A stretch of DNA of 64,000 nt from Apodemus sylvaticus (lineage: Eukaryota; Chordata; Mammalia; Rodentia; Muridae), in assembly GCF_947179515.1 (NCBI RefSeq), contig NC_067480.1, positions 12,784,201 through 12,848,200 of the forward strand, read 5' to 3'. Below the pieces are notes generated by a model, which did not search any database, was not told where the DNA came from, and saw only the letters and a list, made by a program, of their open reading frames with translations. Both the position numbers and the translations under genes were made by a program. Shown one piece after another: positions 24,947-36,600 of the stretch; the stretch's first letter is position 1; every line of letters starts with the position of its first letter.

Positions 24947-25345
24947 ATCTTTGTCAGGGTTTCTATTCCTGCACAAAACATCATGACCAAGAAGCAGGTT
25001 GGAGAGGAAAGGGTTTATTCAGCTTACACTTCCACATTGCTGTTCATCATCAAAGGAAGTCAGGACTGGAACGCAAGCAGGTCAGGAAGTAGGAGCTGAT
25101 GCAGAGGCCATGGAGGGATGTTTCTTACTGGCTTGATTCCCCTGGCTTGCTCAGCCTGCTTTCTCATAGAACCCAAGACTACCAGCCTAGGGATGGCACC
25201 AGGCACAATGGACCCTCCACCCTTGATCACTAATTGAGAAAATGCCTCACAACTGGATCTCATGGAGGCACTTCCCCAACTGAAGCTCTTTTCTCTGTGA
25301 TAACTCCAGCCTGTGTCAAGTTGGCACACAAAACCAGCCAGTACA
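24947..25345 (+). mobile_element. URR1-like hAT element
   Basis: A well-preserved copy: 'tttgtcagggtttctattcctgcacaaaacatcatgacc', 'ggaaagggtttattcagctt', 'gatcactaattgagaaaatgcc' and 'gtgtcaagttggcacacaaaaccagcc'. 'agttac' occurs at both edges, a possible trace of the 8-bp hAT duplication. Open frames inside are incidental. Confidence 0.85.
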
Positions 25346-25494
25346 GTTACCTAGAATGGTCCTGCATAAGCCTTGGATCTTTAATAGTCAGTTATGAGTT
25401 GAAGAGCTCCTCATGGTATGCTACTCCTCCCCACTGAGTTGTTAGCTAGTGATGAATTCTGACAGAAAAGAAACTACTCTGTTTAGTTATATAT

Positions 25495-25745
25495 CCACTG
25501 GTAGGCCCAGCAGGCCCTATGGGATGATTCTAAATCCATTATAACACCTATGGCCACAGATAAACTCAATGGTTCTTTCGACATAAAGAGATATGAACAT
25601 GAGAAAGAGACTTATAGCAAGAAGAGGGGAGGAGACTGCCATGGGAGGGAGGTAAAAGAGGATAAGTTTGAGAATAATAAAATAACATAGTATTTATGAT
25701 ATTGTCAAAGCCATTTTTAATTATTAATAAAAATAATAACAGCAA
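25495..25745 (+). mobile_element. Old L1-type 3' tail
   Basis: The order 'aaagagatatgaacatgagaaag', 'aggagactgccatgggaggg', 'aaaagaggataag' and a final AATAA-rich run resembles the 3' end of old rodent L1s. No ORF2 sequence precedes it. Confidence 0.45.
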
Positions 25746-25787
25746 AACAAATATCAATAATCTGAAATTACTTAAGCCTCTTGATCT

Positions 25788-25860
25788 TTCTAGTTATGGC
25801 ATGCATAACTTTAATCCTATTACTTAGGAGGCAGAGGAAACCTTATCTCAAAAAAAAACC
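25788..25860 (+). mobile_element. B1 remnant with internal deletion
   Basis: It goes directly from 'taatcctattacttaggaggcagagg' to 'aaaccttatctcaaaaaaaa', so the middle of B1 is missing. Confidence 0.65.
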
Positions 25861-25869
25861 CAATAAAAT

Positions 25870-27029
25870 AGAAAAGAAGAAAGGAGAAAGGAAGGAAAGA
25901 GAGAAATTTCTTAATCTTTATACTTTATCTCCAGACATTCTGTTAAAATTCACATTAAGGAAATAAATTCATTACTTCTTTAAAATAGTACTTGAATCCT
26001 TCCCATTCAATAACATGCTTAAAAGATTGATCATCTGAATAAAAAATATGAGTGTAATATGTAGGATTTCTACCATAGAACACACAAATGAAGTCTTAGA
26101 TTGGCTTGCCCAAATGAGATGTGGTACTAATGAGCTTTGTCATGCTTTTCTAAAGTTATAGTTGTATTTCTATGTATGTGTGTGAAAAGCAGAAAATAAA
26201 GAATCTTAGGCAGTGAGCAAGAGTTCATATTAAGGCCATGTATGCAAAATTTCTATGAGCAGAATGAAATGATATGTTCATGCTTCGTGCTCCATAGAGG
26301 ATGTAGGTTAGTCAGCAATTCAAATGTAGGACAGAATGCCTGATTGCATACTAGAAATTATATGGTACCTAGGCAAGAAAGGCATTCTATACGAATCAGT
26401 GTCCTTTAGTTTTGTTGTTCTTTAGAAATCACTCGGACACAGCACAACCTTTATTCTAAAAGGATATGTTGCTTATTTCTTTTGCTTTTCTCATCAGAGG
26501 TACAGTGATGTTTATATCCAGAGGACAACTATATAGGTCCTTCTAAATATTCCATCCATACACAATGGTTCTATCATATAAAGAAAAAATGCATCTTTCA
26601 AATGCTATGTATTTTGCTTCTCAGAAATTATTAAAGTGCATTTGATGAATATATACGTTTTGTAATATTTTGAGAAAGAATTTTACCTTTTTAGACTGTG
26701 TATTTCCAAGCACCAGGAAGAGGATTTTAATGGGAGCCCTTCATGGGGCTCCTGCAAGAGAGACGATTTTCAGCTCTGCTCCTGTTATTGAAGATAATTC
26801 CATTTTCATTAAACTTGCAGTGTATTTAGCAACTGTGACACCAATGAAATTTCATTAAATAATTTTAAATACATGTACTAAAGAGTCAGATTAAGAAATG
26901 CAGTTCCAGTTGTTCACTTGTAACTGCTTAATTGGTTCTGGATTCTACTTTTTTTTTATTTAATTAGAAGTCAATAATCTGGAGAGAAAAAATATATTAA
27001 CTTGATATCATATTAGAAACTGCAAACCA
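25870..27029. other. No recognised feature
   Basis: A short A/G-rich run (to about 25905), then AT-rich DNA. A 62-codon frame at 26670-26858 has no recognisable motif. Confidence 0.45.
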
Positions 27030-27208
27030 GCCAGGCAGTGGTGGTGCATGCCTTTAATCCCAGCACTTGGGAGGCAGAGGCAGGCAGATTTCTGAGTTTG
27101 AGGCCAGCCTAGTCTACAGAGTAAGTTCCAGGACAGCCAGGGCTTCACAGAGAAATCCTATCTCAAAAAAAAAAAAAAAAAAAAAAAGAAAAAAAAGAAA
27201 AAGAAAAA
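27030..27208 (+). mobile_element. B1 SINE, full length
   Basis: 7SL-derived SINE with the Pol III box region ('aggcagtggtggtgcatgcc', 'tttctgagtttgaggcc') and a long A-rich tail. It is flanked by an imperfect duplication of about 13 bp: agaaactgcaaacc before it and agaaattgcaacc after it. Confidence 0.95.
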
Positions 27209-28173
27209 GAAATTGCAACCTTGATCAATTATATGATTAACTAGCATGTCTATTTAATATTTCTCTTATTTTGAGATATTTTGTCATATATATTAAAACA
27301 TAAAATATGCTTATTAAATGTATATATTTTATATACATTTTGAAAATGTATGCATTTTCAAAAGATTGATAAATTGTAAGCTAGAAGATGATGTACCTAT
27401 TATACCCATATCCAATTATTCATTGGATATGTATTTGTTGATTTCATAAACCAATTATTAAGTACATTTAAATAAAATATAAATTTAGGCTATCAAATAA
27501 GTCTTATTAATTCTCTTTATATATTTTATCATAATTGTACCTGTGCTTTGCTATTCACATATAAAATATCTTAGATTACACTCACTCTAACTTCATATTA
27601 GCCTAGGCAATTAAACATACAAATTAATAATAATGTCATCAATTTATTTCCAAGTAAGTGTTTTTTATGTTAATGACACTCTTGTGTTTGACTTTCATAT
27701 TTTGACTTTTTATGGTATTTTCCACCTCAAACATGCCTGCATATATTTGCACTGAATGCATGGGCTGTTAGAGCATAATTGAAATTATGTGTACTGAAGA
27801 ACTTGCCTATATTCCAAGCATACAGGAAGCCAAGAATTAAAGATCATGAGTTGGAGGATGGCCTGAAATGAGAAGAATACTGTGTTTAAAAGAAAAGATC
27901 AATGAGAAAAAATAAATAAATATATGAATCCTTTTTTAGATGTGTGGTGATTTCCAAAGACAACTGGTAAAATAATTATAATGGCATTTTTCATTGAACA
28001 TATGGATCCCAGTTGTGTGAGCAGGAATAAACGCACCCTACCACTGAGTTCTCTGTCTCTGCTTCCTCTTCTGCAAATTGACACAGCAGTTCAATTATAT
28101 TTTTGTTTTAGTATTTGAGATTTTTTAAGGGCTATTGCATTAAAAACATAAATGTTCTAAATAAGGCATAATA
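27209..28173. other. AT-rich; possible decayed B1-like piece
   Basis: Mostly unrecognised. The stretch at about 27790-27893 ('ttccaagcatacaggaagcc', 'catgagttggaggatggcctg', 'actgtgtttaaaagaaaag') has the order of an old B1/PB1-type SINE but is too diverged to be sure. Confidence 0.4.
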
Positions 28174-28185
28174 TGAAGTATATTG
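28174..28185 (+). repeat. Left TSD of the 28186-34790 L1
   Basis: tgaagtatattg, repeated exactly at 34791-34802 right after the L1 A-tail. Confidence 0.9.
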
Positions 28186-28710
28186 AGGAGCACCCCTGTT
28201 GCTCAGAGGAACCTGTCCAGAGCCCTCAGGCTGGAGCTTTCTGGTTGCTGCCTCTGGCTGGGGACCATCCTCTGCTACAGAGCACCATATCCGGTGGCAC
28301 AGGAAGACAGCTGACCACCCAGCAGTGCATAGAGGCCTGAGAGAACAGGTAGGACCACACTGGCTGCTCAGAGGAATCTATCTGGAACCCTAAGGTGGAA
28401 GCCTTCCAGTTTCTTTCTCCAGCGGGGGTCCATCCTCTGCCACAGTGCAACATACCCAGGTGACAAAGTGAGGTAGATAACCTCCCAGGGCTGTGGAGTA
28501 GCCTGAGAGCATGGGTAGGACCAGCCCTGCTGCTCAGAGGAACTTGCCCAAAACCCTGAGGATGCAAGAGTCCAGGAGCAGCCTGGGTCAGGAGTCTTCT
28601 GATTTCCATCTTCACCCAGAACTGATCCTGGGGCACAAGGCCACATACACAAATACCAGCACAAGAAAGCTGGTCTCCCAGGAGTGCCTACATACCTGAA
28701 TGCACAGGTA
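28186..28710 (+). promoter_or_regulatory. L1 5'-UTR tandem monomers
   Basis: Three tandem units begin at 28186, 28351 and 28517, each opening 'agga(g/c)cac/ccagcc...gctcagagga'. The first two are 165 and 166 bp long. The third is about 193 bp, with extra sequence after 'gaggatgcaagagtcc'. A diverged fourth unit may start at about 28711. In mouse L1s such monomers hold the Pol II promoter. Any activity here is unknown. Confidence 0.8.
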
Positions 28711-29594
28711 AGACCACCAGCTCTGTTCTAATTCCTGGCCCAAGAGGGCCCCACAGGAAGCAAGGATCAACTGGGGATAGGAACCTTCTGGCTTCTGTCT
28801 GCACACGTAAGCTGACCCTGAATCACAACTCCCCATACCTAAATTCCTCGCAGAGAGAATGAGTCTCCCAAGAATACAGACAGATACACACGCTTCCACG
28901 ACAGATAAGCCACAGTCAGAGACAGCAAGACCAGCTAACACCAGAGATAACCAGATGGCAAAAGGCAAAGGCAAGAACATTACCAACAGAAATGAAGGCA
29001 ACATAGTACCAACTGAAACCAGTTTTCACACAACTGCAAGTCACGGATAGCCCAACACACAGGAAATGCAAAATCTGGATTTAAAATCTTATCTCATAGA
29101 CTGATAGAGGACTACAAGAATAGAATAAATCCCTAATACAGGAGAACATGAGTCAACAGGTAGAAGTCCTTAAAAAAGAAACACAAAAATCCCTTAAGGA
29201 ATTACAGAAAAACACAAACAAACAAGTGAAGGAACTGAACAAAACCAGGTAGGTTCTAAAAATTGATGTAGAAACAAGAAAGACTTCATAAAGAGAAACA
29301 ACTCTGGAGATGGAAAATCTTGGAAAGAAATCAGGAGTCATAGATGCAGGCATCAACAACAGAATACAAGAAATAGAAGAAAGAATTTCAGGTGCTGAAG
29401 ATAGAAACAATGACTCAACAGTCAAAGAAAATGCAAAACACAAAAAACCTGTAACCCAAAACATCAAGGAAATCCAGGACACAATGAGAAGACCAAACCT
29501 AAGGATTATAGGTATAGAAGAGAGCAAAGATTTATAACTTAAAGTGCCAGTAAATATCTCCAACAAAATTATAGAAGAAAACTTAACCTAACTT

Positions 29595-29610
29595 AAAGAA
29601 AGAGATGGCC
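29595..29610 (+). repeat. Left TSD of the B1 in ORF1
   Basis: aaagaaagagatggcc, repeated at 29820-29835. Confidence 0.93.
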
Positions 29611-29786
29611 GCTGGGCGGTGGTGGCACACGCCTTTAATCTCAGCACTTGGGAGGCAGAGGCAGGTGGATTTCTGAGTTCGAGGCCAGCCTCGTCTAGAG
29701 TGAGTTCCATGGCACCCAGGGTTACACAGAGAAACCCTGTCTCAAAAAAAAAAAAAAAAAAAAAGAAAGAAAGAAAGAAAGAAAAG

Positions 29787-29818
<32 letters not shown>

Positions 29819-29819
29819 G
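29611..29819 (+). mobile_element. B1 SINE inserted in L1 ORF1
   Basis: A complete B1 ('gctgggcggtggtggcacacgcc' to 'gaaaccctgtctc') with an A-rich tail that has evolved into AAAG/AAAAG units. It is flanked by a 16-bp exact duplication of ORF1 sequence, so it is younger than its L1 host. Confidence 0.96.
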
Positions 29820-30310
29820 AAAGAAAGAGATGGCCATGAACATACAAGATGCCTACAGAACTCTAAACAGACTGGGCCAGAACAGAAATTCCTTCCGTCA
29901 CATATTAATCAAAATACCAAATGCACTAAACAAAGAAAGAATATTAAAAGCAGTAATGGGAAAATGTCAAGTAACATATAAAGGCAGAACTATCAGAATT
30001 ACCCCAGACATCTCACCAGAGACCATGAAAGCTTTAAGATCCTGGCCAGATCTCATATAGACCCTAAGAGAACATAAATGCTAGCCCAGACTATTATATC
30101 CAGCAAAACTTTCAATCACCATAGATTGAGAAACCAAGATAGTCCATGATAAAACCAAATTTATCCAATATCTTTCCACAAATCCAGCCATACAAAGGAT
30201 ATAGATGGAAAACTGAAACACAAGGAAGGAAACAATACTCAAAAATAGCAAGAAAGTAATCTTTCAACAAACCCAAAAGAAGATAACCACACAAACATAA
30301 AACAAACATC

Positions 30311-33300
30311 AAAAATAACAGGAAGTAATAATCACTATTCCATAACATCTTTTAACATCAATAGATTCAAATTCCCAATAAAAAGACATAGACTGACAGA
30401 CTGGATACATAAACAGGAACCAGCATTTTGCTGCATACAGGCAAAGCACCTCAGTGTCAAAGACAAATACTATCTCAGAGTAAAAGTCTGGAAACCAGTT
30501 TTCCAAGCAAATGGTCCCAGGAAACAAGCTAGAGTAGCCATTCTAATATTAGATAAAATCCACTTTCAACCAAAAGTCATCAAAAAAGACACAGAAGGAC
30601 ACTTCATACACATCGAAAGAAAAATCTAGCAAGAAAATCTCTCAATTCTGAACATCTATGCTCCAAATGCAAGGGCACCCACATTTTTTTAAACAAAACC
30701 TTTACTAAAGATCAAAGCACACATTGTGCCTCACACAATAATTTTTGGTGACTTCAACAACCCACTCTCATCAATGGACAGATCAGAGAAACACAAATTA
30801 AACAGAGACACGGTGAAAGTAACAGAAGTTATGGACCAAATGGATTTAACAGATATCAATAGAATATTTCATCCTAAATCAAATGAATATACCTTCTTAG
30901 CACCTCATGGTACCTTTTCCACAACTGACCACAAACACACCTCAACTGAATTAAGAAGATTGAAATAACCCCATGCTTCATATCAGATATCTACAAATTA
31001 AGGCTGATCTTCAATAGCAACAAAAGCAACAGAAAGCCCACGTTCACAGGGTAGATGAACAATGCTCTACTCAATGATACCTTAGTCAAGGAAGAAATAA
31101 GGAAAGAAATCAAAGACATTGTAAAAGCTAATGAAAATTAAGGCACAACATACCCAAATTTATGGGACACAATGAAAGCAGTGCTAAGAGGAAAACTCAT
31201 AGCTCTAAGTACCTCAAAAAAGAAACTGGAGAGAACATACACTAGCAGCTTGACAGCTTATCTGAAAGCTCTAGTACAAAAAGAAGCAAATACACCTAAG
31301 AGGAGTAGAGAGCAGGAAATCATCAAACTCAGAGCTGAAATCAACCAAGTAGAAACAAAAAGAAATATACAAAGAATACACAAAACCTGACTAACCAGAG
31401 GGCACAGAGACGGTTTCCAAATTAACAAAATCAGAAATGAAAAGGGAGATATAACAACTGAAACTGAAGAAATTAAAAAAAAATCAGATCCTATTACAAA
31501 AGCTTATACTCAACACAACTGGAAAATCTGGAAGAAATGGATAATTTTCTAGACAGATACCAAATACCAAAGTTAAATCAGGATCAGATAGAGCATCTAA
31601 ACAGTCCCATAACCCCTAACAAAATAGAAGCAGTCATTAAAACTCTACCAATGAAAATAGCACAGGAACAGATGGTTTTAGTGCAGAATTCTATCAGACC
31701 TTCAAAAAAAACTTAACAATAATACTCCTCAAACTATTCTACAAAGTAGACACAGAAGGAAGACTACCCAACTCATTCTATAAAGGCAGGATTTCAATGA
31801 TACCAAAAATCACACAATGATCCAACAAAGAAAGTGACTTCAGGCCAGTTTCCCTTATGAATATTGATGCAAAAATACTCAATCAAATTCTTGTCAACTG
31901 AACTCAAGAACACATCAAAAATATGATTCACCATGATCAAGTAGGCTTCATACCATGGATGAGAACATACACTAGCATGTTTCAATATACAGAAATCCAT
32001 CAATGTAATCCATAGCATAAACAAACTCAAAGGTAAAAATACACATTTTCATTTTATTAGATGCTGACAAAGCATTTGACAAAATTCAGCATCGTTTCAT
32101 GTTAAAAGTCTTAGAAAATTCAGGAATTCAAGGCTGATACCTAAACATCGTAAAAGCAATATAAAGTGAACCAGTAGCCAGCTTCAAACTAAATGGAGAG
32201 AAACTTGAAGCTATCCCACTAAAATCAGGGACTAGACAAGGCTGACCTCTTTTTCTATATCTATTCAATATAGTACTTGAAGTTCTAGCTAGACAAATTA
32301 AACATAAAAGGAGATTAAAGGAATACAAATTGGAATGGAAGAAGTCAAACTTTCACTATTTGCAGATGATATGATAGTATATTAAGCGACCCCCAAAACT
32401 CCACCAGAGAACTCCTACAGCTGATAAACAACTTCAGCAAAGGGGCCAGATATAAAATTAATGAAAAAAATCAGTGGCCTTCCTATACTCAAAGATTAAA
32501 AAGGTTGAGAATGAAATTGAAATGACATCTTTCACAATAGTCACAAACAAGATAAAGTATCTTGGTGTGACTCTAACCAAACAAGTGAAAGATCTGTATG
32601 ACAAGAACTTCAATTCTCTGAGAAAAGAAATCGAAGAAGACCTCAAAAAATGGAATGATCTACCATGTTCATGTATTGTCAGGATTAATATAGTAAAAAT
32701 GGCCATCTTGCCAAAAGAAATATACCGATAACAATGCAATCCCTATCAAAATTCCAAATAAATTCATTGTAGAGTTAGAAAGAGCAATTCTCAAATTCAT
32801 CTGGAATAACAAAAAACCCAGGATAGCTAAAGCTATTCACAACAATAAAAGTACTTGTGGGTGAACTAGTATCCTGGACCTCAGGCAGTAGTACAGAGCA
32901 ATAGTCATAAAATCCGCATGGTATTGGTACAATGACAAGTAGGAAGATCAATGGAAGAGAATTGAAGACACAGAAATGAACCCACACACCTATGGGCACT
33001 TGACCTTTGACAAAAGAGCTAAAATCATCCAGTGGCAAAAAGGCAGCCTTTTAAACAAATGGTGCTGGTTCAACTGGAGGTTAACATGCAGAAGAATGCA
33101 AATGGATCCATTCTTATCTCATTGTACAAATATCCATTCTGAGTGGATCAAGAACCTCCACATAAAACCAGACACACTGAAACTAACAAAAAAAAGTGTG
33201 GAAAAGCCTTGAGCACATGGGCACAGGGGAAAATTTCTTGAACACCAATAGTTTATGCTCTAAGATCAAGAATTAACAAATGGGACCTCATAGAATTACA

Positions 33301-34072
33301 AAGTTTCTGTCAGGCAGAGGACACTGTCAATAGGATAAAACAGCAACCAACCAATTGGGATCTTTACCAATCCTACATCCAACAGGGCTAATATACAATA
33401 TATACAAAGAACTCAAGAAGTTAGACTCCAGAGAACCAAACATCCTTATTTTAAAAATGGGGTACAGAGCTAAACAAAGGATTTTCAACTGAGGAATATC
33501 AAATGGCTGAGATGTACCTTAAGGAATATGCAACATCCTTAATCATCAGGGAAATGCAAATCAAACCAACCCTGAGACTTCACTTCATACCAGTCAGAGT
33601 GACTAAGATAAAAATCTCAGGAGACAGCAGGTGCTGGAGAGATTGTGGAGAAAGAGGAACACTCCTCTATTGCTGCTGGGATTGCAAGCTGGTACAACCA
33701 CTCTGGATATCAGTTTGGCAGTTCCTCAGAAAATTGGGCATACTACTACCAGAGGACCCTGATATATACCCCTTCTTGGCCATATACTAAGAGGATTCTC
33801 CAGCATGTAATAAGGATACATGCTGCACTATGTTTGTAGCAGTCTTATTTATAATAACTAGAAGCTGGAAAGAATCCACATGTCCCTCAACAGAAGAATG
33901 GATACAGAAAATGTGCTACATTTACTCTATGGAATACTACTCAGCTATTAAAAACAATGAATTCACAAAATTCTTAAGCAAATATACAGAATTAGAAAAT
34001 ATCATGCTGGGTGAGGTAACCCAATCACAAAAGAACACACATGGTATGTACGCACTGATACGTGGTTATTAA
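30311..34072 (+). pseudogene. LINE-1 ORF2 remnant (endonuclease, reverse transcriptase, Cys-rich end)
   Basis: Full-length in extent but broken by many stops and frameshifts. The endonuclease block 'GDFN' is visible at 30747-30758, and the RT catalytic 'FADD' at 32359-32370. The longest surviving open pieces are 30726-30968, 31172-31390, 32474-32731, 32976-33212, 33503-33790 and 33830-34072, and they lie in different frames. The terminal stop is at 34070-34072. The normal ATG is not evident. No functional product is expected. Confidence 0.9.
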
Positions 34073-34790
34073 CCCAGAAGCTTGGAATACCCAAGATGCA
34101 ATTCACAGACCAAATGATTCTCAAGAAGAAGGAAGAACAAAGTATGGATACTCTGGTCCTTCTTAGAAAGGGGGAACAAAATACCCATAGGAGGAGATAC
34201 AGAGACAAAGTGTGGAGCAGAGTTTGAGCAAAATACCATCCAGAGACTACCCCACCTAGGTAACCATCCCATACTCAGTTACAAAACCTAAACACTATTG
34301 TGGATGTGAACAAATGCTTGCTGACAGGAGCCTGATATAGCTGTAACTTGAGAGGCTGTGCCAGTGCTTGACACAGAGGAGACACTCTCAGTCAACCATT
34401 GAACTGAGTACAATGTCCCCAGTGGAGGAAGTAAAGAAAGGACCCAAGGAACTGAAGGGGTTTATAGTCCCATAGGAGGAACAACAATATGAACCATCCA
34501 GTAGCCCCAGAGCTCCCAGGGACTAAACCACCAACCAAAGAGTACACGTGGGGCGACCCATGACTCCAGTATATGCAGCAGAGCATGGCCTTGTTGGGCA
34601 CCAAGGGGAGGAGAGGCCTGGGTCCTGAGAAGGCTACATGCCCCAGTATAAGGGAATGCCAGGGCATGGAGGCAGGAATGGATGTATTGGTGAGCAGAAG
34701 GAGGGGCACAGGTTAGGGGATTTTTGAGGGTGGAAACCAGGAAAAGAGACATCATTTGAAATGTAAATAAAGAATATATCTAATAAAAAA
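34073..34790 (+). other. L1 3' UTR
   Basis: Non-coding tail of the element, with 'ccaccaaccaaagagtacac' near 34528, a G-rich tract at about 34690-34730 and a terminal AATAAA-type A-rich end. Confidence 0.9.
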
Positions 34791-34802
34791 TGAAGTATAT
34801 TG
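34791..34802 (+). repeat. Right TSD of the 28186-34790 L1
   Basis: Exact copy of 28174-28185. Confidence 0.9.
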
Positions 34803-34864
34803 TGAACCATAAATATAAAGCAATGTATTAGAATGAAAAAAGTAGCCCAGTCATATTTTTCATT

Positions 34865-35150
34865 TAAGATTATTTTATATATTTATTAATTTATTAACTT
34901 ATTTTATCTCTCTATTTACTATTTATTTGCTGTATGGCTGAGTCTGTATGACTCTATATACATGCAGGTATGTGTGTCTGTACACACCAATGCACAAATA
35001 ATACAAAGTATGTCTTGTCTTCCAGAAATGGGATGAAAGGCCTTTATAGGATGCTGGACTCCTCAATCCACTTTGGTTCTAGGATTTGAACTTCAGACTT
35101 CATCATTATCCATCAAATGCTTATAAACTCTGACACAATTCTCAGCCCAT
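34865..35150 (-). mobile_element. B3-like SINE
   Basis: A TTTATT-rich reverse tail is followed by 'catgcaggtatgtgtgtctgtacacacc', 'cttccagaaatgggatgaaagg' and 'ggttctaggatttgaacttcaga', the reverse order of a B3 SINE ending in its tRNA-like head. It is diverged. Confidence 0.6.
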
Positions 35151-35204
35151 AAAAGTTTCACCAGTTTGCATTAATGCTGAGTATAAATTTTGACATTTTT
35201 TATA

Positions 35205-36600
35205 TTTGTTCTTTATTAAAAACCAATTCTTTGCTCATATAATATATCCAGAATATAGTTTCCCTTCTTTTTGTTCCTCCCAGTTTCTCCCTACTTCCCC
35301 TTTTCGCTAGATCCACTCACTTTACATCTCCCATTAGAAAACTACAGGCTTCTAAGTGATAACACCCAACTGTGATAAATAAAATAAAATGAAACAAAAC
35401 AAAAGCTATCATGTCAAAATCACACACAGCAACCCAACAGGAGGAAAAGTGTCTTAAGAGATAAGCGCCTGAGACCCACTCGATCTTACCTTCAGAAGTC
35501 CCATAAAAATACTAGCTATTAGCTCTAATACTTCTATGCAAAGATCCTCGTTCCGAACCATGTAGGCCCAATGCTTCTGCTTCAGTCTCTGTGAGCTCAT
35601 ATGCATCTTAGTTGATTCAGAGAACCCTGTTCTCCTGGTGTTCTCTATCCCCTCTGGCTCTTAAAATCTTTCCCCCTTTCCTTCGGCAGGATTCCCTGAG
35701 CTACGAGGGATGGATTTTATAAAGACAATCAACTTAAAGTCTCTGGTTGTGGGTCTCTGCATCTGTCCCCATCTGTTGCCAGAGAAAGCCTTTCTGATGG
35801 AGATTCCATAAGGAACTGAGTATAGCAGAAAAGAATTAAAAATAAATTAGCTGATTTTTTTAGACCAACAATGTTTGGGTTTACCCTATGTCTCTGAGGT
35901 TTTGAGTCTAGGGACCTTGTTTACCCAGTGATTAACAGGTATGCATGTGTTCCTTCTTCTGGAGTGGATTTTAAGTCAAGTCAGATATTGATTGGATACT
36001 CCCACAAGTTCTGTGGCACCATTACCATAGCATGTTTTACAGGCACAATATTCTTTCAGTCAAAGGATTTGTGCCTGGGTTGGTGTCTGCATTTCTTTTT
36101 CAGTAGCCTGCAGAGTACCTTCATCCACTAAAGAGACTGAAACATGGGGGTGAAGACCCCATGTAGGAGCCTGTTTAATGAGATATACGAAGTGTGTGGG
36201 TCCTGAGGAAAAGGGAAGTGGGAGGGTCTGGGAGGAATAAAGAAGAAAACTATCATCAGGATATATTATATGAGCAAAGAATCTATTTTCAATAAATGAA
36301 AATACATGAAGAGACAAATGTCGGTTTAGGCACCAGCTCAAATCCTCCATGTTCAGTGAATTGTGTTGCTGTTATCCTAGGCAATGGGGCCTGCCTGTCA
36401 GATTTTAGAGAGCAACTGTTTGTCTTAGACTGGGTTGTTTGGGGTTTCCATAGTAACACTTGGCAAACAACTTAATTAAAGTGACCTGCTGGAAGTCTTG
36501 TTGGGCTATAATGAATAGCAAATTGAGACTCCATATCCCTCCTTACTAGGAGTCCTCAATAGGATCACCTACATAGATTTCATGAAGTTTCTGTCACACT
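35205..36600 (-). mobile_element. Old Lx-type L1 3' UTR (reverse strand)
   Basis: Reverse-strand 3' end ('attctttgctcatataatatatcc') leading into a long 3' UTR: 'ctttacatctccc', 'tctgtgagctcatatgcatc', 'tctctatcccctctggctc', 'ctgttgccagagaaagcc', 'atgttcagtgaattgtgt'. It continues into the ORF2 region at 36600-38165. A forward L1 tail is nested at about 36166-36310. Confidence 0.7.
36166..36310 (+). mobile_element. Forward L1 3' tail nested in the reverse Lx L1
   Basis: 'gggaagtgggagggtctggg' runs to 'caggatatattatatgagcaaagaat' and 'ttcaataaa', an Lx-type L1 tail in + orientation. The host's reverse-strand sequence resumes at about 36329 ('aggcaccagctcaaatcctccatg'). Confidence 0.65.

Larger units (their letters stand above)
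28955..30250 (+). pseudogene. LINE-1 ORF1 remnant, interrupted by a B1
   Basis: ORF1 encodes the L1 RNA-binding chaperone (coiled coil, RRM, C-terminal domain). The start 'atggcaaaaggcaaa' is at 28955, and the first stop follows at 29048-29050. A coiled-coil/RRM-entry stretch stays open at 29310-29537, with the conserved 'IQEIEERISGAED' and 'NLRIIGIEE' blocks. A B1 then splits the frame at 29611-29820. Beyond it, 29830-30060 carries the 'MNIQDAYRT' and 'RITPDISPETMKA' C-terminal blocks. Several stops and frame changes make it non-functional. Confidence 0.9.
28186..34790 (+). mobile_element. Near full-length LINE-1, inactive
   Basis: A 6.6-kb element with 5' monomers, a decayed ORF1, a decayed ORF2, a 3' UTR and an A-rich tail, bounded by an exact 12-bp TSD. 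Stops and frameshifts are spread through both ORFs, and a B1 has since inserted in ORF1. The 3' UTR ('catttgaaatgtaaataaag', 'atatctaataaaa') and monomer type suggest an older Mus lineage than the 43-50 kb copy. It is non-autonomous now. Confidence 0.95.
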
